DNA of 28,271 nt from JAIXRY01 sp964444515 (lineage in GTDB: Bacteria; Patescibacteriota; Minisyncoccia; Phycocordibacterales; UBA9973): positions 1-28,271 of the forward strand of contig CAYUGY010000004.1 in NCBI GenBank assembly GCA_964444515.1, in the 5' to 3' direction. Position numbers and translations under genes: made by a program. Positions 1-7,170 of the stretch are shown here, piece by piece. A model generated the notes under the pieces. That model was not told the origin of the DNA. It searched no databases and was given only the letters and a program-made list of their open reading frames with translations. The stretch's first letter is position 1, and the number at the start of each line of letters is the position of its first letter.

Positions 1-6
1 GTGATC

Positions 7-423
7 TTATTTTTTCTTCGGTTTTGTCTGACAATACGCACATTTACATCCGTATGGCTTGATGAATTCATCGTAGTATTCTTTACCGTAATCGTACGTG
101 ATTTCTTCCCCGTTTTTGATATTCTTCTTGGCTTGGATGAATACACGGTTTTTGATTACTTCTGGTTCTGCGTTGGCATGGTGAGCATGGTTGATATACC
201 GAGCAGTGTTTGAACGCATCGAACCGTCGATTGTCCATTTGCTATTTACTTCAAATAAATATTTTGTGGTGTTATCTTCAATTTCTTTGTTTGATTTGAG
301 TTCACCGACGTATTCGATAATCCACTCACCTTTCTTGATATCGTCCATTGCGAATAATCCGAGTCCTGCAAGTCCTTTCTTTACCTTATACCTCTTTGGG
401 TCAATTGTTTCTGGAATTTTCAT
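7..423 (-). CDS. SET-domain protein (putative lysine methyltransferase)
   Basis: A 138-residue protein with the core of a SET domain, the fold that transfers methyl groups from S-adenosylmethionine to protein lysines. Visible in order are the SET-N segment GLGLFA (20-25), the cofactor-binding RYINH motif (75-79) followed by NAEP, the GEEITYDYG motif (105-113) with the catalytic-type tyrosines, and a post-SET cysteine cluster CKCAYC (C126, C128, C131) that in eukaryotic enzymes binds zinc with a cysteine of the core. It is nearly a bare SET domain with no targeting domain, so the substrate cannot be guessed; ribosomal or nucleoid proteins are possibilities only. The start ATG abuts a long inverted repeat (422-563), and no Shine-Dalgarno sequence is visible. 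The TAA stop lies at the left edge of the window. Fold assignment is firm; activity is inferred. Confidence 0.88.
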   Translation of the reverse strand: MKIPETIDPKRYKVKKGLAGLGLFAMDDIKKGEWIIEYVGELKSNKEIEDNTTKYLFEVNSKWTIDGSMRSNTARYINHAHHANAEPEVIKNRVFIQAKKNIKNGEEITYDYGKEYYDEFIKPYGCKCAYCQTKPKKK

Positions 424-563
424 CCGGTAGTGAATAATGACATTATGTGTTCTGTCATCTTGTATATTATCTAATAAAATAAATTTAAATTAATCCAAAT
501 AAGTACATAAACAAACTCTTTCATCTACACATAAGATGACAATGTCATTATCTACTACCGGAT
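422..563. repeat. Imperfect long inverted repeat abutting the SET gene start
   Basis: The left arm (422-461) and right arm (533-563) are complementary over 23 bases with two mismatches. A 9-base bulge in the left arm (445-453) follows, then 8 more pairs (GTCATCTT/AAGATGAC). The intervening loop is about 71 AT-rich bases. The outer end of the left arm is the ATG of the SET gene. It could be a MITE/REP-like element, a structured 5' leader, or an operator. No transposase is nearby. Confidence 0.7.
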
Positions 564-625
564 TCACCGATAAATTGTATCAAATGTTTGAAGCTAATGC
601 CAAGTATAGTAAGATAGGTGTATGA

Positions 626-740
626 ATCCCGTTAGAAATCGCGGTCGCAGATTTAGATAACGAGGGTAATTTTATAAGACATATTTTAATACATAGTGTA
701 TCGGTTTAATATAACGACCGCGACCTATTTCTAACGGGAT
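626..740. repeat. Imperfect inverted repeat abutting the rsmE start
   Basis: The left arm 626-647 reads ATCCCGTTAGAAAT then CGCGGTCG. The right arm 715-740 is its reverse complement with four extra bases (723-726) between the 8-base and 14-base blocks. The loop is 67 bases. The right arm ends on the first two bases of the rsmE ATG (739). It has the same design as the 422-563 repeat: about 140 and 115 bases, a loop near 70 bases, a one-sided bulge, and a start codon at the outer end. Together with 564-625, where I see no gene, the two repeats fill the 315-bp intergenic gap. Confidence 0.75.
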
Positions 741-1443
741 GAAAATACATCGATTCATTACCCCTTTTACTATCACTGACAAAGAATTAGTTATCAATAC
801 ACCCGATACCGTCAAACAAATTGGCAGTGTGTTGAAAATGAAAAAAGGAGAAAAAATCATCGTGGTAGACACAATGAAATCTCTCGATATCGAAGTAGAA
901 CTATCAGAACTTTCTAAGAAAGAAATCAAAGGAACTATTCTCAAAGAACACAAAAACAAAGCTACTCCAAAAATCCAAGTGATTCTCTGTGCGGCGATTT
1001 TGAAAAAAGAACATTTTGAAACCTTAGTTGAAAAAGCAAGTGAGATAGGTGTATCACAGATCATTCCACTTCTCACCGACAGAACAATCAAAAAAGATAT
1101 TCGTATTGATAGACTCGAAAAAATTGCAAAAGAAGCAACGGAACTCGCTGGACTTGCTCGGGTACCAGAAATTCATGAACCTGTTTCGATGAAAAATGCA
1201 TTTGCATATACCGCACCAAATGACGCTGTATTTTTCTGCGATACAGAAAAGGAAGGTATCTCTAAACCGCATTCATACAAAAAAGCAGTGATATTCGTCG
1301 GGCCCGAAGGTGGTTGGAGTGAAAAAGAGATAGAATTCGCGACACAAAACAAGATGACTTTTGTCTCACTTGGCAGCACTGTATTTCGTGGAGAAACAGC
1401 TGGAATCATTGCGAGCTACAAAGGAGTGTACAATTTGTTGTAA
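739..1443 (+). CDS. rsmE: 16S rRNA m3U1498 methyltransferase RsmE
   Basis: This 234-residue protein matches the RsmE family, which methylates N3 of U1498 in helix 44 of 16S rRNA on the assembled 30S subunit. An N-terminal PUA-like domain (about 1-75) precedes a SPOUT knotted methyltransferase domain. Family motifs are EKASEIGV (98-105), EATELAGLARVPEI (132-145), the SAM-loop VGPEGGWSEKE (187-197) and LGSTVFRGETAG (211-222). The last usually reads LG.rILRTETA, so the T-to-G change at 219 is mildly unusual. The start is the ATG that directly follows the right arm of the inverted repeat at 626-740; there is no recognisable Shine-Dalgarno sequence. It is a single-gene unit ending in a hairpin shared with the convergent neighbour. 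Confidence 0.95.
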   Translation: MKIHRFITPFTITDKELVINTPDTVKQIGSVLKMKKGEKIIVVDTMKSLDIEVELSELSKKEIKGTILKEHKNKATPKIQVILCAAILKKEHFETLVEKASEIGVSQIIPLLTDRTIKKDIRIDRLEKIAKEATELAGLARVPEIHEPVSMKNAFAYTAPNDAVFFCDTEKEGISKPHSYKKAVIFVGPEGGWSEKEIEFATQNKMTFVSLGSTVFRGETAGIIASYKGVYNLL

Positions 1444-1446
1444 AAA

Positions 1447-1469
1447 AAATAACTCATTACGAGTTATTT
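1447..1469. terminator. Bidirectional terminator between rsmE and a convergent gene
   Basis: A 9-bp stem AAATAACTC/GAGTTATTT with a 5-base loop. The A-run at 1442-1449 gives a U-tract for the minus-strand gene, whose stop codon (1464-1466) lies inside the hairpin. The plus-side T-tract is short. Confidence 0.7.
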
Positions 1470-1961
1470 AGAGCCAGGAAGCTGAATACCTCCATCATTA
1501 TTTTGATTACCTGGAATAAATAACGGACCTGCATTGGCAGGAGTTACTGAACCATCAGGTATTGGAAATAATGTTCCGAAGTTAAAAATTTTACAAATGA
1601 CAATACGTTTTTTTAATTGCCATGTGGTCGGATTTTTTACCTCCATCCATCCACCTCTGTACCATTTTACATAAGATGGCTCAATCCACATAGCTCGTTT
1701 TGCATCAATAATCTCTTGCCCGGCCTCAGCCTCAACCCATAAAAGTAAATTTATAAAGGTAGTGTCTTTTTTATTTGCAGAAATGGTATATTTCGAAACC
1801 AAGAACTGCATCATTGGCTTACCTTTAAAAGTTGCTGTTGATTTTACAGACTTACTTAGGTCTATATAACTCCGTAGTCTTTCATCTTTTGTTGAGCTAG
1901 ATTGAGCTCTTACTGTCACATGCACAAAAATGCACAGTACAATATATACTATTTTTTTCAT
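1464..1961 (-). CDS. Secreted protein of unknown function
   Basis: A 165-residue protein I do not recognise. It opens with a clear signal peptide (MKKIVYIVLCIFVHVTVRAQ), a short basic start, a hydrophobic core and an AQ-type cleavage region near residue 20. The mature part has a tryptophan-rich middle (MWIEPSYVKWYRGGWMEV) and ends in a Gly/Pro/Asn-rich tail (about 135-165) with no hydrophobic anchor or sorting motif that I can see. There is one cysteine in the mature part, so it is not an obvious disulfide protein. It stands alone, between the terminator shared with rsmE and the one behind rseP. An AT-rich leader precedes the ATG. It may be an extracellular or envelope-associated protein. Confidence 0.75.
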   Translation of the reverse strand: MKKIVYIVLCIFVHVTVRAQSSSTKDERLRSYIDLSKSVKSTATFKGKPMMQFLVSKYTISANKKDTTFINLLLWVEAEAGQEIIDAKRAMWIEPSYVKWYRGGWMEVKNPTTWQLKKRIVICKIFNFGTLFPIPDGSVTPANAGPLFIPGNQNNDGGIQLPGSK

Positions 1962-2013
1962 TTTTATATAAATTACAAACCTAGATTATTATATAGTAAT
2001 AAATTAAAAATGT

Positions 2014-2049
2014 AAAGGGCACGAAACCGAAGGTTTCGTGCCCTTTTTT
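2014..2049 (-). terminator. Terminator after rseP, 15-bp stem
   Basis: AAAGGGCACGAAACC (2014-2028) pairs perfectly with 2032-2046. Read on the minus strand the apex is C-UUCG-G, a hyperstable tetraloop, followed by an AT-rich tract with a T-run (2006-2010). The plus strand also has a T-run (2044-2049), so it may work both ways. Confidence 0.8.
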
Positions 2050-2064
2050 CTTAGTGACTTATTA

Positions 2065-3144
2065 TTATTTTATAAAATCTTTGATTGTCACCACAATCAT
2101 CAAAAGTAACAACAATCCCACCCCTACCAACTGCAATATCATTTGCACTTTTGGTGCTATTGGTCGGCGAATCAGTTTTTCAATTGCAATAATCAATATT
2201 TTTCCACCATCGAGTGCTGGAATTGGCACCAGATTGATAACCGCCAAATTAACTGAAATCATTGCGGTAAATGTGAGCAAGTACACGAGACCAAAACTTG
2301 CGGCACTCTTAGTGGCTTTGACCAAACCAACTGGACCAGTGACATTGTCGAGTGCGCCACCACCAGTAAATAGTTTGCCAATCAATTGACCGAGACCCTG
2401 GACTGTTTCGATGGTTGTATAGTATGTCGCCACGGTGCCTGCCATCACTGCTTGATATGGTTTCAAATGAAGTGTACCGATCATATCAAGACCGATACCG
2501 ATCTTTGGTGTGTCACCATTTTTGGCAACTGGTACTACTTTGATTGTCTTCTCAACACCAGCACGGGTGACTGTAAAAGTAAGCGGTTTGTCATTATTCA
2601 AAGCAACAAGATTTTGAACCGTCTTTGGAGAATCAGCTGAGATTCGAGAAGAATCATTGGTAACAGAAATAATGGTATCTCCTGTTTTCATTCCTGCTTT
2701 TTCTGCTGGGCTATTAGTAATCACTTCAGTCACTACCAATTTGGCATTTTGCACTTGTCCACCAAAAGACATTTTTGATGAGGCTTGCATGCCAGTCATT
2801 GAAGCGATTGAAAACAGTACGATTGCAACGATCAGATTCATACACACACCCGCCACAAGCACCAATACTTGCTTCCATTTCGGACTATGGGAGAAACTAC
2901 GATGCTTCATTGATTCTTCCACCGGAGCATCAGGTTGCTCACCGTAGAGCTTCACATAGCCACCAAACGGCAATACATTGATTGCGTACGTTGTCTCACC
3001 TTTTTTCTTTGACCATAATCGAGGAGGAAATCCGAATGCGAATTCTTGTACCCAGATACCCAATTTCTTGGCAACAATAAAGTGCCCGAATTCGTGAGCA
3101 ACGACGAGCACTATAATGATTGCGAGAAATATAAGAATAGACAT
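2065..3144 (-). CDS. rseP: RseP/SpoIVFB-type site-2 membrane zinc metalloprotease
   Basis: A 359-residue site-2 protease, the integral membrane enzyme family that cleaves substrates within transmembrane segments, for example anti-sigma factors or signal-peptide remnants. The zinc-binding HEFGH motif (17-21) lies in the first membrane helix. A second hydrophobic segment is at about 95-115, and a single periplasmic-type PDZ domain spans about 125-205 (SPAEKAGMKTGDTIISV core). The second catalytic motif NLVPIPALDGGK (304-315) and a final membrane helix (about 335-355) complete the fold. Length suits the one-PDZ family form (E. coli RseP has two). It is the last gene of the mreB1-holB-like-frr-unknown-rseP run, 16 bases after the previous gene. 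frr near rseP is a common bacterial neighbourhood, although the usual cdsA and uppS are absent here. The substrate is unknown. Confidence 0.95.
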   Translation of the reverse strand: MSILIFLAIIIVLVVAHEFGHFIVAKKLGIWVQEFAFGFPPRLWSKKKGETTYAINVLPFGGYVKLYGEQPDAPVEESMKHRSFSHSPKWKQVLVLVAGVCMNLIVAIVLFSIASMTGMQASSKMSFGGQVQNAKLVVTEVITNSPAEKAGMKTGDTIISVTNDSSRISADSPKTVQNLVALNNDKPLTFTVTRAGVEKTIKVVPVAKNGDTPKIGIGLDMIGTLHLKPYQAVMAGTVATYYTTIETVQGLGQLIGKLFTGGGALDNVTGPVGLVKATKSAASFGLVYLLTFTAMISVNLAVINLVPIPALDGGKILIIAIEKLIRRPIAPKVQMILQLVGVGLLLLLMIVVTIKDFIK

Positions 3145-3160
3145 TTGTATAAATTAAGAA

Positions 3161-3604
3161 TTAATTAGAAAAATCGTACCTTCCGTCCCAAACAACTTCA
3201 CATTGATTAAAATTCGCCATTGCATCTTTGCAACGTTGAGAATTTTCACCAACACCAAAAACAACGCATGATTCATTTTTAATTCCTTTGTTACTATAAA
3301 CGTCAAAACCTCCATCCATTCCTTCAAATATAAGATAACTACCTGCAATATAGTATCGTGGAATAATTACAGAATTTTCAATGGTAGTAGTCCCACAAGA
3401 ACGAACTTGAGTTGACTTATCTTTTGAAAAACTTGCAAGGATTTTACTAATCGAACTACTGTCATTACTCAATGCTCCTGTGTAAGTAACCTTAGAATCT
3501 TTGGTGTTTTTAATCTTACCATCTTGTTTTCCAAACATATACACACTTAAAAGAATGATTATAATAACAAGTAATATTGTATTTATATTTGGTTTATTCT
3601 TCAT
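3161..3604 (-). CDS. Membrane-anchored extracytoplasmic protein, unknown
   Basis: A 147-residue protein with a short polar start, one strong hydrophobic helix (about 9-24) and a soluble outer domain rich in Ser, Asn and Lys. Four cysteines (in RSCGTT, NESCVVF, SQRCKD and NQCEVV) lie outside the membrane, so two disulfides are possible. I recognise no family. It starts 5 bases after frr ends and stops 16 bases before rseP begins, so it is probably co-transcribed with both and may be a substrate or partner of the protease, but that is only proximity. There is no Shine-Dalgarno sequence; coupling to frr termination is likely. Confidence 0.75.
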   Translation of the reverse strand: MKNKPNINTILLVIIIILLSVYMFGKQDGKIKNTKDSKVTYTGALSNDSSSISKILASFSKDKSTQVRSCGTTTIENSVIIPRYYIAGSYLIFEGMDGGFDVYSNKGIKNESCVVFGVGENSQRCKDAMANFNQCEVVWDGRYDFSN

Positions 3605-3609
3605 GTTTA

Positions 3610-4164
3610 CTAAATCGTCATTACTTCAACTTTCTTTTTTTCAAACAAAGCTTCGAGTTCACCATTTGTTGCATCAACCAATTTTTGTAATTCATCTTGT
3701 CCACGGAATTTTTCATCTTCAGTAAGGATACCTTCTTTTTCTTGATCACGAATATCGTTTTGTACTTCTTCGCGAGCTTTACGAACAGAGATACGAGCAT
3801 CTTCCATTTTGTCTTTCAAAATTTTGACCAATTTCTCACGGTTTTCAGTGGTGAGCATTGGAAAGATTGCACGAATACCATCACTATCAGCAACGATAGA
3901 CAGACCGATGTCAGCAACTTGTAATGCTTTTTCGATATCTTTGATTTGGTTTTTGTCCCATGGAGCAATACGAAGCGTGCGAGCGTCTTCAATATTGACT
4001 GAAGCTACATTTTTGATTGGTGACATTGCGCCGTATACTTCGATCATGATGCCGTCCAAAACAGCTGGTGTCGCGCGACCAGTATGCAAAGAACTGTATT
4101 CTTTGGCGAGCCATTCAGTAATCTTTTTTGTTTCTTCTTTAAATTGTGAGAAATTGTATGCCAT
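3610..4164 (-). CDS. frr: Ribosome recycling factor
   Basis: A 184-residue protein of normal length for RRF, which with EF-G splits post-termination ribosomes. The family signature is clear: an N-terminal helix with SLHTGRATPAVLDGIMIEVYG (from about residue 25; R29 and T31 region), domain II with NVASVNIEDARTLRIAPWD, and the C-terminal helices with REKLVKILKDKMEDARISVR followed by the VQNDIRDQEKEGILTEDE stretch. It sits 28 bases downstream of the HolB-like gene and 5 bases upstream of the membrane-anchored unknown. The start ATG lacks a Shine-Dalgarno sequence and is preceded by an A/T-only leader, typical of this window. Confidence 0.97.
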   Translation of the reverse strand: MAYNFSQFKEETKKITEWLAKEYSSLHTGRATPAVLDGIMIEVYGAMSPIKNVASVNIEDARTLRIAPWDKNQIKDIEKALQVADIGLSIVADSDGIRAIFPMLTTENREKLVKILKDKMEDARISVRKAREEVQNDIRDQEKEGILTEDEKFRGQDELQKLVDATNGELEALFEKKKVEVMTI

Positions 4165-4192
4165 ATGTTTTTTAAATTAGGTTTTAATTATA

Positions 4193-4837
4193 CTATTTTA
4201 TCGTAGGAAGTGCGAGAGAGATGTACTCCAAAAGCATCTTCGGTGAAGATCCTCGGTCATTTGCAAATATCGTATATTGCAACAATGTTTCAATAAATGA
4301 CAGATCAAATGTTCGCATTCGAGCGATGTGTGTAATCTCTGATAGAAATGACCTTGTGAACACTCGAGCATCTTTACCTTCATCAAATGAATCAAGTTTT
4401 TCTTTGACCCAAGCATTTCGTTCTGCGATTGTCATTTTTAGAAATGAAAGTGCTTCACTATTTTCTTCGGTTTTTTCTTTTCTGATAACGAACACTCGAG
4501 ACAATAGCGTTGGTGCAAGTGACCCGACATCTGGAATGATGAGGAAAATATGCACTCCTTTGATCGGCTCTTCAAACAATTTGAGCAGTGCTTGAATACT
4601 TTCAGAACCAAGACTTCCGGCAACGATAACCATTGCACGCTTTTCATATGCTTCATACGCAGACTGTTTGAATGCACGAGCATCATCGATAGAAAATTGT
4701 GTGTATCGTTCAACAAACAACGGATTCTCTGGTGAAATAATTTCTGCTTCTTTCAAAAAAGATTCAAGCACGAGAAATTCATCTTCGCCACCTTCGATAA
4801 CATATGCATGATGTAATGGATGTTGTAGTGCTTCCAT
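4193..4837 (-). CDS. DNA polymerase III delta'-like (HolB-type) protein, P-loop missing
   Basis: A 214-residue protein resembling the AAA+ clamp-loader delta' subunit. The segment SIDDARAFKQSAYEAYEKRA (49-68), LLKLFEEP (84-91) and PTLLSRV (109-115) line up with the sensor-1/SRC part of delta', where the family usually reads aLLKtLEEPp and llpTi.SR. The N-terminal HHAYVIEGG matches the HAYLFsGp start of HolB, but the Walker A that follows in gamma/tau is absent, as is a zinc-binding cysteine cluster. E. coli delta' also lacks a functional ATP site, so a structural clamp-loader role is plausible. The protein is much shorter than the usual 300 or more residues, having lost most of the C-terminal collar. 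It lies 23 bases after mreB1. Confidence 0.8.
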   Translation of the reverse strand: MEALQHPLHHAYVIEGGEDEFLVLESFLKEAEIISPENPLFVERYTQFSIDDARAFKQSAYEAYEKRAMVIVAGSLGSESIQALLKLFEEPIKGVHIFLIIPDVGSLAPTLLSRVFVIRKEKTEENSEALSFLKMTIAERNAWVKEKLDSFDEGKDARVFTRSFLSEITHIARMRTFDLSFIETLLQYTIFANDRGSSPKMLLEYISLALPTIK

Positions 4838-4860
4838 AAATATAAAAATTATTTTTTCAA

Positions 4861-5874
4861 TTACTTTTTAGAGAGGAGTGTTTTCTTGTACGTATCCAAG
4901 TGTGCAAGGGTGCTACCGGTACCATTGGCAACACAATAGAGTGCTTCATCTGCAAGCCGAGCTTTCACTCCTGTTTTTCGGAAGACCAATTCTGGCAATC
5001 CACGCAATTGCGATGAACCACCTGTCATAATGATACCGTAGTCAATAATATCTGACGCGAGTTCTGGTGGAGTTTCAGACAAGACTTCTTTGATTGCGCC
5101 AATCATCAAACGAAGTTCTGGATCAATCGCGGTTACGATTTCATTGGTTCCCAGGTTGATTGTTTTCGGAAGTCCTTCGATGTAATCTCGGCCTTTAATA
5201 TCCATAAACAATTCTTCTTCGAGTGGAATTGCTGCACCAATTTTTGTTTTGATTTCTTCAGCGGTTTTGTCACCGATCGCAAGATTGTGATTTTTTTTCA
5301 TATGATCAGCGATAGCCTGGTCGATGCGATTGCCTGCACATTTGACTGATGTACATGCAACGATACCACCAAGTGAAATCACGGCTGCGTCTGTCGTACC
5401 ACCACCAATATCGACGATCATGTATCCTTTTGATTCATTGATAGGAATCCCCGCACCGAGTGCGGCAAGGATTGGTTCTTTTACGACGTAGGCATTCTTG
5501 GCTCCGGCACGTATAGCCGCCTCAATAACCGCACGACGTTCTGTCGAAGTCACACCAGCTGGTACAGAGATAAGTACATCAGGTTTGACCAAAGACCACT
5601 TTGGTGTAGCTTTGCCGATAAAGTAACGTAACATTGCTTCAGTGACTCTGTAGTCGGCAATAACACCATCTTTCATCGGACGATATGCGATGATGTGTTC
5701 TGGGGTTTTTCCGATCATTTCTTTGGCCTCGATACCGATAGCCAAAATACGATTGTCTTGTTCAGACACAGCCACCACGGACGGCTCATTGACCACAATT
5801 CCCTTTCCAGGCACAAAAACCAGCGTATTTGCAGTACCCAAATCAATCCCTAGTTTTTTAGAAAAAATACCCAT
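4861..5874 (-). CDS. mreB: Rod-shape actin homologue MreB (first copy)
   Basis: A 337-residue bacterial actin that polymerises under the membrane and guides cell-wall synthesis. The phosphate-1 motif GIDLGTANTLVF (9-20), the phosphate-2 motif DIGGGT (155-160) and the adenosine motif IIMTGGSSQLRGL (from about 284) are intact. The N-terminal MGIFSKKLG is a short amphipathic-type start as in other MreBs. It heads the run mreB1-holB-like-frr-unknown-rseP and is not next to mreC; a second mreB lies at 20508-21554. A strong extended -10 (TGG-TATAAT) sits 10 bases before its ATG, just downstream of the preceding gene's stop, implying a very short leader. Confidence 0.96.
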   Translation of the reverse strand: MGIFSKKLGIDLGTANTLVFVPGKGIVVNEPSVVAVSEQDNRILAIGIEAKEMIGKTPEHIIAYRPMKDGVIADYRVTEAMLRYFIGKATPKWSLVKPDVLISVPAGVTSTERRAVIEAAIRAGAKNAYVVKEPILAALGAGIPINESKGYMIVDIGGGTTDAAVISLGGIVACTSVKCAGNRIDQAIADHMKKNHNLAIGDKTAEEIKTKIGAAIPLEEELFMDIKGRDYIEGLPKTINLGTNEIVTAIDPELRLMIGAIKEVLSETPPELASDIIDYGIIMTGGSSQLRGLPELVFRKTGVKARLADEALYCVANGTGSTLAHLDTYKKTLLSKK

Positions 5875-5884
5875 ATGTTTGAAG

Positions 5885-5893
5885 ATTATACCA
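5885..5893 (-). promoter_or_regulatory. Extended -10 promoter of mreB1
   Basis: TGG-TATAAT on the minus strand with 10 bases to the ATG. No good -35 is seen 17 bases upstream. The predicted start leaves a leader of only a few bases. Confidence 0.65.
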
Positions 5894-5898
5894 CAAAG

Positions 5899-6570
5899 CT
5901 ATTGGTTGTGTTTTTCTAAATCTTCTACTGTATTTATTGGTTCCCAGGAATTACAAATAACAACATTTATAGGGTAAGCGGAGATATTATCTATAATGGT
6001 TTGTGGTATGCCTATTTCTCCTCCTTTTAAAGAGCGAGTATTGAAATCGAAGATATTTTCATCCAATACGTAGGAACCTGTTGCAATAAAAGTCCCTTCT
6101 TTTTTTTCCATATCACTTTGCGCCGCAAAAGACTGGAGAAGATTGTTTTCAAAAATAATTTTGTAATAATTGGGCATAATACTTTTTTTAACACCAAAAG
6201 ATCGTTTATATTTTAACAGTTCCATAATGTCATTTTTACCTATCAAATCATCACTGTTTAAGACAAGAAATCTCTCTCCTTCTTCAATAAATTCTTTTGC
6301 GGAATGTAAAGCACCGAAAGTACCTGTCATCTCCATATTTTGCTGAATACAAATTATTTTTTTATCAAAAGAAAAATTATTTACAAAATCTTGTATTTTT
6401 TCTTTCATATAATTCACAACCAAAATAACCTCTGTAATCTCTTCTGGAAGTTCTCGTAAAATAAGTTCCAAGATTGTCATATCTTTAATTTTTAAAAGAG
6501 GTTTTGGGTTTTCATAAGTAAGAGGACGAAGACGTGTTCCCTTTCCTGCGCATAGTATAATGGCTTTCAT
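5899..6570 (-). CDS. Sugar-phosphate nucleotidyltransferase family protein
   Basis: A 223-residue GT-A fold nucleotidyltransferase. The signature GKGTRLRPLTYENPKPLL (residues 9-26) is the NTP-binding loop plus the PKPL lysine motif of RmlA/GalU/GlmU-type enzymes, and VLNSDD (about 103-108) supplies the metal-binding aspartates. Such enzymes make NDP-sugars or similar activated head groups from NTP and a sugar 1-phosphate. The length matches single-domain members (MurNAc-1-P or phosphocholine transferase-like) and lacks the left-handed beta-helix of GlmU, so the exact substrate cannot be named. A hairpin terminator ends the upstream Nudix gene just 15 bases before this start, and a -10-like TAAAAT sits 6 bases before the ATG, so it seems separately and leaderlessly transcribed. 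Confidence 0.85.
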   Translation of the reverse strand: MKAIILCAGKGTRLRPLTYENPKPLLKIKDMTILELILRELPEEITEVILVVNYMKEKIQDFVNNFSFDKKIICIQQNMEMTGTFGALHSAKEFIEEGERFLVLNSDDLIGKNDIMELLKYKRSFGVKKSIMPNYYKIIFENNLLQSFAAQSDMEKKEGTFIATGSYVLDENIFDFNTRSLKGGEIGIPQTIIDNISAYPINVVICNSWEPINTVEDLEKHNQ

Positions 6571-6576
6571 TTGTAT

Positions 6577-6614
6577 ATTTTATCACAAAAAAAAGACAGT
6601 CTTATCGACTGTCT
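6577..6614 (-). promoter_or_regulatory. Terminator-promoter overlap before the nucleotidyltransferase
   Basis: Stem AGACAGTC (6594-6601)/GACTGTCT (6607-6614) with a U-tract (6586-6594 read on the minus strand) ends the Nudix gene, whose stop codon is inside the stem. Directly after it comes TAAAAT (6577-6582), 6 bases before the next ATG. Confidence 0.65.
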
Positions 6615-7095
6615 AAAAATACTCTTTTCCAAGCCACGACTTTCTTTCTCGTAATAATCCTTCTTGAAATTGTTGCGTTTCTGAAAATGCCAAAAATGTA
6701 AAAAATGACCAAAGTTGACCTGAAGAAAAATTCTTGTACTGTTCCAAAATTTCTGTATAAGAGAAAAATTGATACTCAGTGTGTTCATCACCTAAATTAA
6801 TTTCAGGTTTTTCGTGTAACACAAGAGAGTGAAGAAACAAGAAACCATTTTCAACACCATACTGGTCAGAAAAAACTTTCTTGATTTTTTGACCAAGTAT
6901 AGCAAAAAGGTTTAATTGGTTTTTGGAAACAGAGACACCTGCCTCTTCCTTCAACTCACGAACTGCTACAGATTTGTAATCAATTTCATTAGGATCAAAA
7001 CCTCCGCCAGGCAAATCCCATAAATTATTATCTTTTCTTTTCAAGAATAAATATTTTCCATCGTAGGAACATACAGTAAAAGCACCGTTTATCAT
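6613..7095 (-). CDS. Nudix hydrolase
   Basis: A 160-residue Nudix protein. The Nudix box begins in LWDLPGGGFDP and continues to RELKEEAGV (about 30-54), giving the metal-binding REUxEExGU half intact (R46, E47, E50, E51). Between the first conserved glutamate (E37) and R46 there are eight rather than seven residues, a one-residue insertion in the canonical box. Nudix enzymes cleave a nucleoside diphosphate linked to another group; the substrate (oxidised dNTP, ADP-ribose, cap-like or sugar-nucleotide) cannot be read from the sequence. The neighbouring nucleotidyltransferase might hint at nucleotide-sugar turnover. A TGC-TATATT extended -10 lies about 25 bases upstream of the ATG. Confidence 0.88.
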   Translation of the reverse strand: MINGAFTVCSYDGKYLFLKRKDNNLWDLPGGGFDPNEIDYKSVAVRELKEEAGVSVSKNQLNLFAILGQKIKKVFSDQYGVENGFLFLHSLVLHEKPEINLGDEHTEYQFFSYTEILEQYKNFSSGQLWSFFTFLAFSETQQFQEGLLRERKSWLGKEYF

Positions 7096-7120
7096 TTGTT
7101 TTAAACTTTTTTCCGAAATA

Positions 7121-7129
7121 AATATAGCA
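7121..7129 (-). promoter_or_regulatory. Extended -10 promoter of the Nudix gene
   Basis: TGC-TATATT on the minus strand, 25 bases before the ATG at 7095. No clear -35 is seen. Confidence 0.5.
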
Positions 7130-7170
7130 CAGAAATCAACTATTCACACCCATCATAAATTGCCTCTTTT

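Noticed and set aside
2014..2049. Possible operator or attachment site at the 15-bp palindrome
   Set aside because: Its position after rseP, UUCG apex and T-runs are explained by a terminator.
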